Assembly (NCBI GenBank): GCA_031255115.1
Contig: JAIRTD010000304.1
Location: 1-6,488, forward strand
Reading direction: 5' to 3'
Length of the DNA stretch: 6,488 bases
From: Spirochaetaceae bacterium
Lineage (GTDB): Bacteria > Spirochaetota > Spirochaetia > Treponematales > Breznakiellaceae
Positions 5,789-6,488 of this stretch are shown here, piece after piece (the first letter of the stretch is position 1; each line of letters starts with the position of its first letter). The notes beneath the pieces were generated by a model. That model saw only the letters and a list, made by a program, of their open reading frames with translations. It did not search any database and was not told the DNA's origin. Position numbers and translations under genes: made by a program.

Positions 5789-6488
5789 CTAACGCAGGAA
5801 GTCAAGCAGCGTCGGCGGAATTATCCTGGCGGCGGTTTGAAGGGCCGCTTTGTGGGCAAAGTCCATCATCGAAAGATCCGTGGCGGCGCCGGCAAAATCA
5901 AGGCCTGATTCGCGGGCGAGAATGTAGTTTGTATCGGGAATCTCATTGTTGAGCCTTTCCCATGTTGCCTGGGCCCGTTCCATACGGCTTCCCAGTTCGG
6001 TAACCCGCGCAAGGGTATTGCCCAGGGCGAGGTCTATGCCGCCTATGCCCTGACTGCCCACAAAATCCTGGTCGCCCCTGAACAGGGCATCTCTAAGCCG
6101 TATGACCATGTCAAACACCGAACCGCCAGAAACTCTTGCGCTGGGGTGCCAGTTAGGCGCGGCGGGATCGTTATTGGCGGATATGATTCCCAGTTCCTGA
6201 AGCGTAACGCTGCCCTGCCTGTCTTCTACCTTGATAAGATGGGCGTTGGTTCCTTCGACCAGACGGAAAGGTTCCGTAAAGGCCTTGTCGCCCGCAAAGA
6301 TACGCGCTCCGTCCTGTCCTGTCTCATTGGCTATGGTAACCATTTCTTTAAGCAGTTCGTTTATTTCCACGCCTATGGCCTTCATGTCGTCGGGGGTAAA
6401 GGTTCCGTTGCTGCCCGCGACAGCCAGTTCCCGCACACGCTGAAGCACGTCTATGTTCCGGCGGTACACGCCTTCGGTAACTCTCAGG
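5789..6488 (-). CDS. flgL: Flagellar hook-associated protein FlgL (HAP3), partial, N-terminus outside window
   Basis: FlgL forms the second junction ring between hook and filament and resembles flagellin at both ends. The visible 232 residues run to the TAG at 5789-5791. The first visible part (EGVYRRNIDVLQRVRELAVA, then GSNGTFT and INELLKEMVTIAN) is the flagellin-like N-terminal helical domain. It is followed by the hook-associated signature region (GQDGARIFAG). The end is the typical C-terminal helix with ALQTAARIIPPTLLDFLR, close to the family's 'SLLDFLR' ending, which separates FlgL from flagellins. The frame continues past base 6488; the GTG-like codon at 6469 is internal. flgK is expected just upstream. 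It is the first of three co-directional genes, followed by fliW and csrA. Confidence 0.94.
   Translation of the reverse strand, partial: LRVTEGVYRRNIDVLQRVRELAVAGSNGTFTPDDMKAIGVEINELLKEMVTIANETGQDGARIFAGDKAFTEPFRLVEGTNAHLIKVEDRQGSVTLQELGIISANNDPAAPNWHPSARVSGGSVFDMVIRLRDALFRGDQDFVGSQGIGGIDLALGNTLARVTELGSRMERAQATWERLNNEIPDTNYILARESGLDFAGAATDLSMMDFAHKAALQTAARIIPPTLLDFLR

Noticed and set aside
5356..5952. A 198-codon plus-strand frame opposite fliW and the end of flgL
   Set aside because: It crosses two well-identified genes on the other strand and has no recognisable domain or ribosome binding site.
1..6488. Mobile element, CRISPR array, tRNA, toxin-antitoxin or defence genes
   Set aside because: Looked for on both strands; no transposase or integrase motifs, no regularly spaced repeats, no tRNA-like cloverleaf, and every gene-sized frame is explained by flagellar, c-di-GMP, t6A or unknown operon genes.

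Overview
The window looks like a chromosomal motility region of a spirochete, most likely a Treponema. The reasons are the FliD tail followed by a treponeme-style run of hypothetical, PilZ, TsaE, TsaB and PAS-HD-GYP genes, a FlgL-FliW-CsrA cluster, and the base composition. By eye the DNA is moderately GC-rich, more so than oral T. denticola, which would suit an environmental or gut treponeme. The species assignment is inference; the gene identities rest on motifs visible in the translations.

Plus strand, 1-5041: seven tightly packed genes, probably one operon. They are the C-terminal part of fliD (filament cap), a 274-residue protein of unknown function with a ubiquitin-like-looking N-terminus, a membrane-anchored PilZ protein (c-di-GMP receptor), a small 87-residue unknown protein, tsaE and tsaB (tRNA t6A synthesis), and a PAS-HD-GYP protein (predicted c-di-GMP phosphodiesterase). 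Junctions are overlaps (1, 35, 4 and 8 nt) or a 1-nt gap. The only real gap, 34 nt, lies before the small unknown gene and contains a possible internal promoter.

Minus strand, 6488-5105: flgL (partial), fliW and csrA. This is the conserved hook-filament junction plus the FliW-CsrA translational switch. fliW and csrA share one base (TAATG). The two gene sets converge on a 63-nt intergenic stretch (5042-5104) containing several inverted repeats that may act as a terminator.

Functionally, the plus-strand set combines flagellar assembly with both a reader and a predicted eraser of c-di-GMP, with two t6A genes carried between them. The minus-strand set couples flagellin homeostasis to the RNA-binding regulator CsrA. 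There is no mobile element, CRISPR array, tRNA or rRNA. No gene-free stretch exceeds 63 nt. I see no sign of a defence or exotic system. The most open questions are the two unknown proteins beside fliD and tsaE, and the unusual PilZ architecture.
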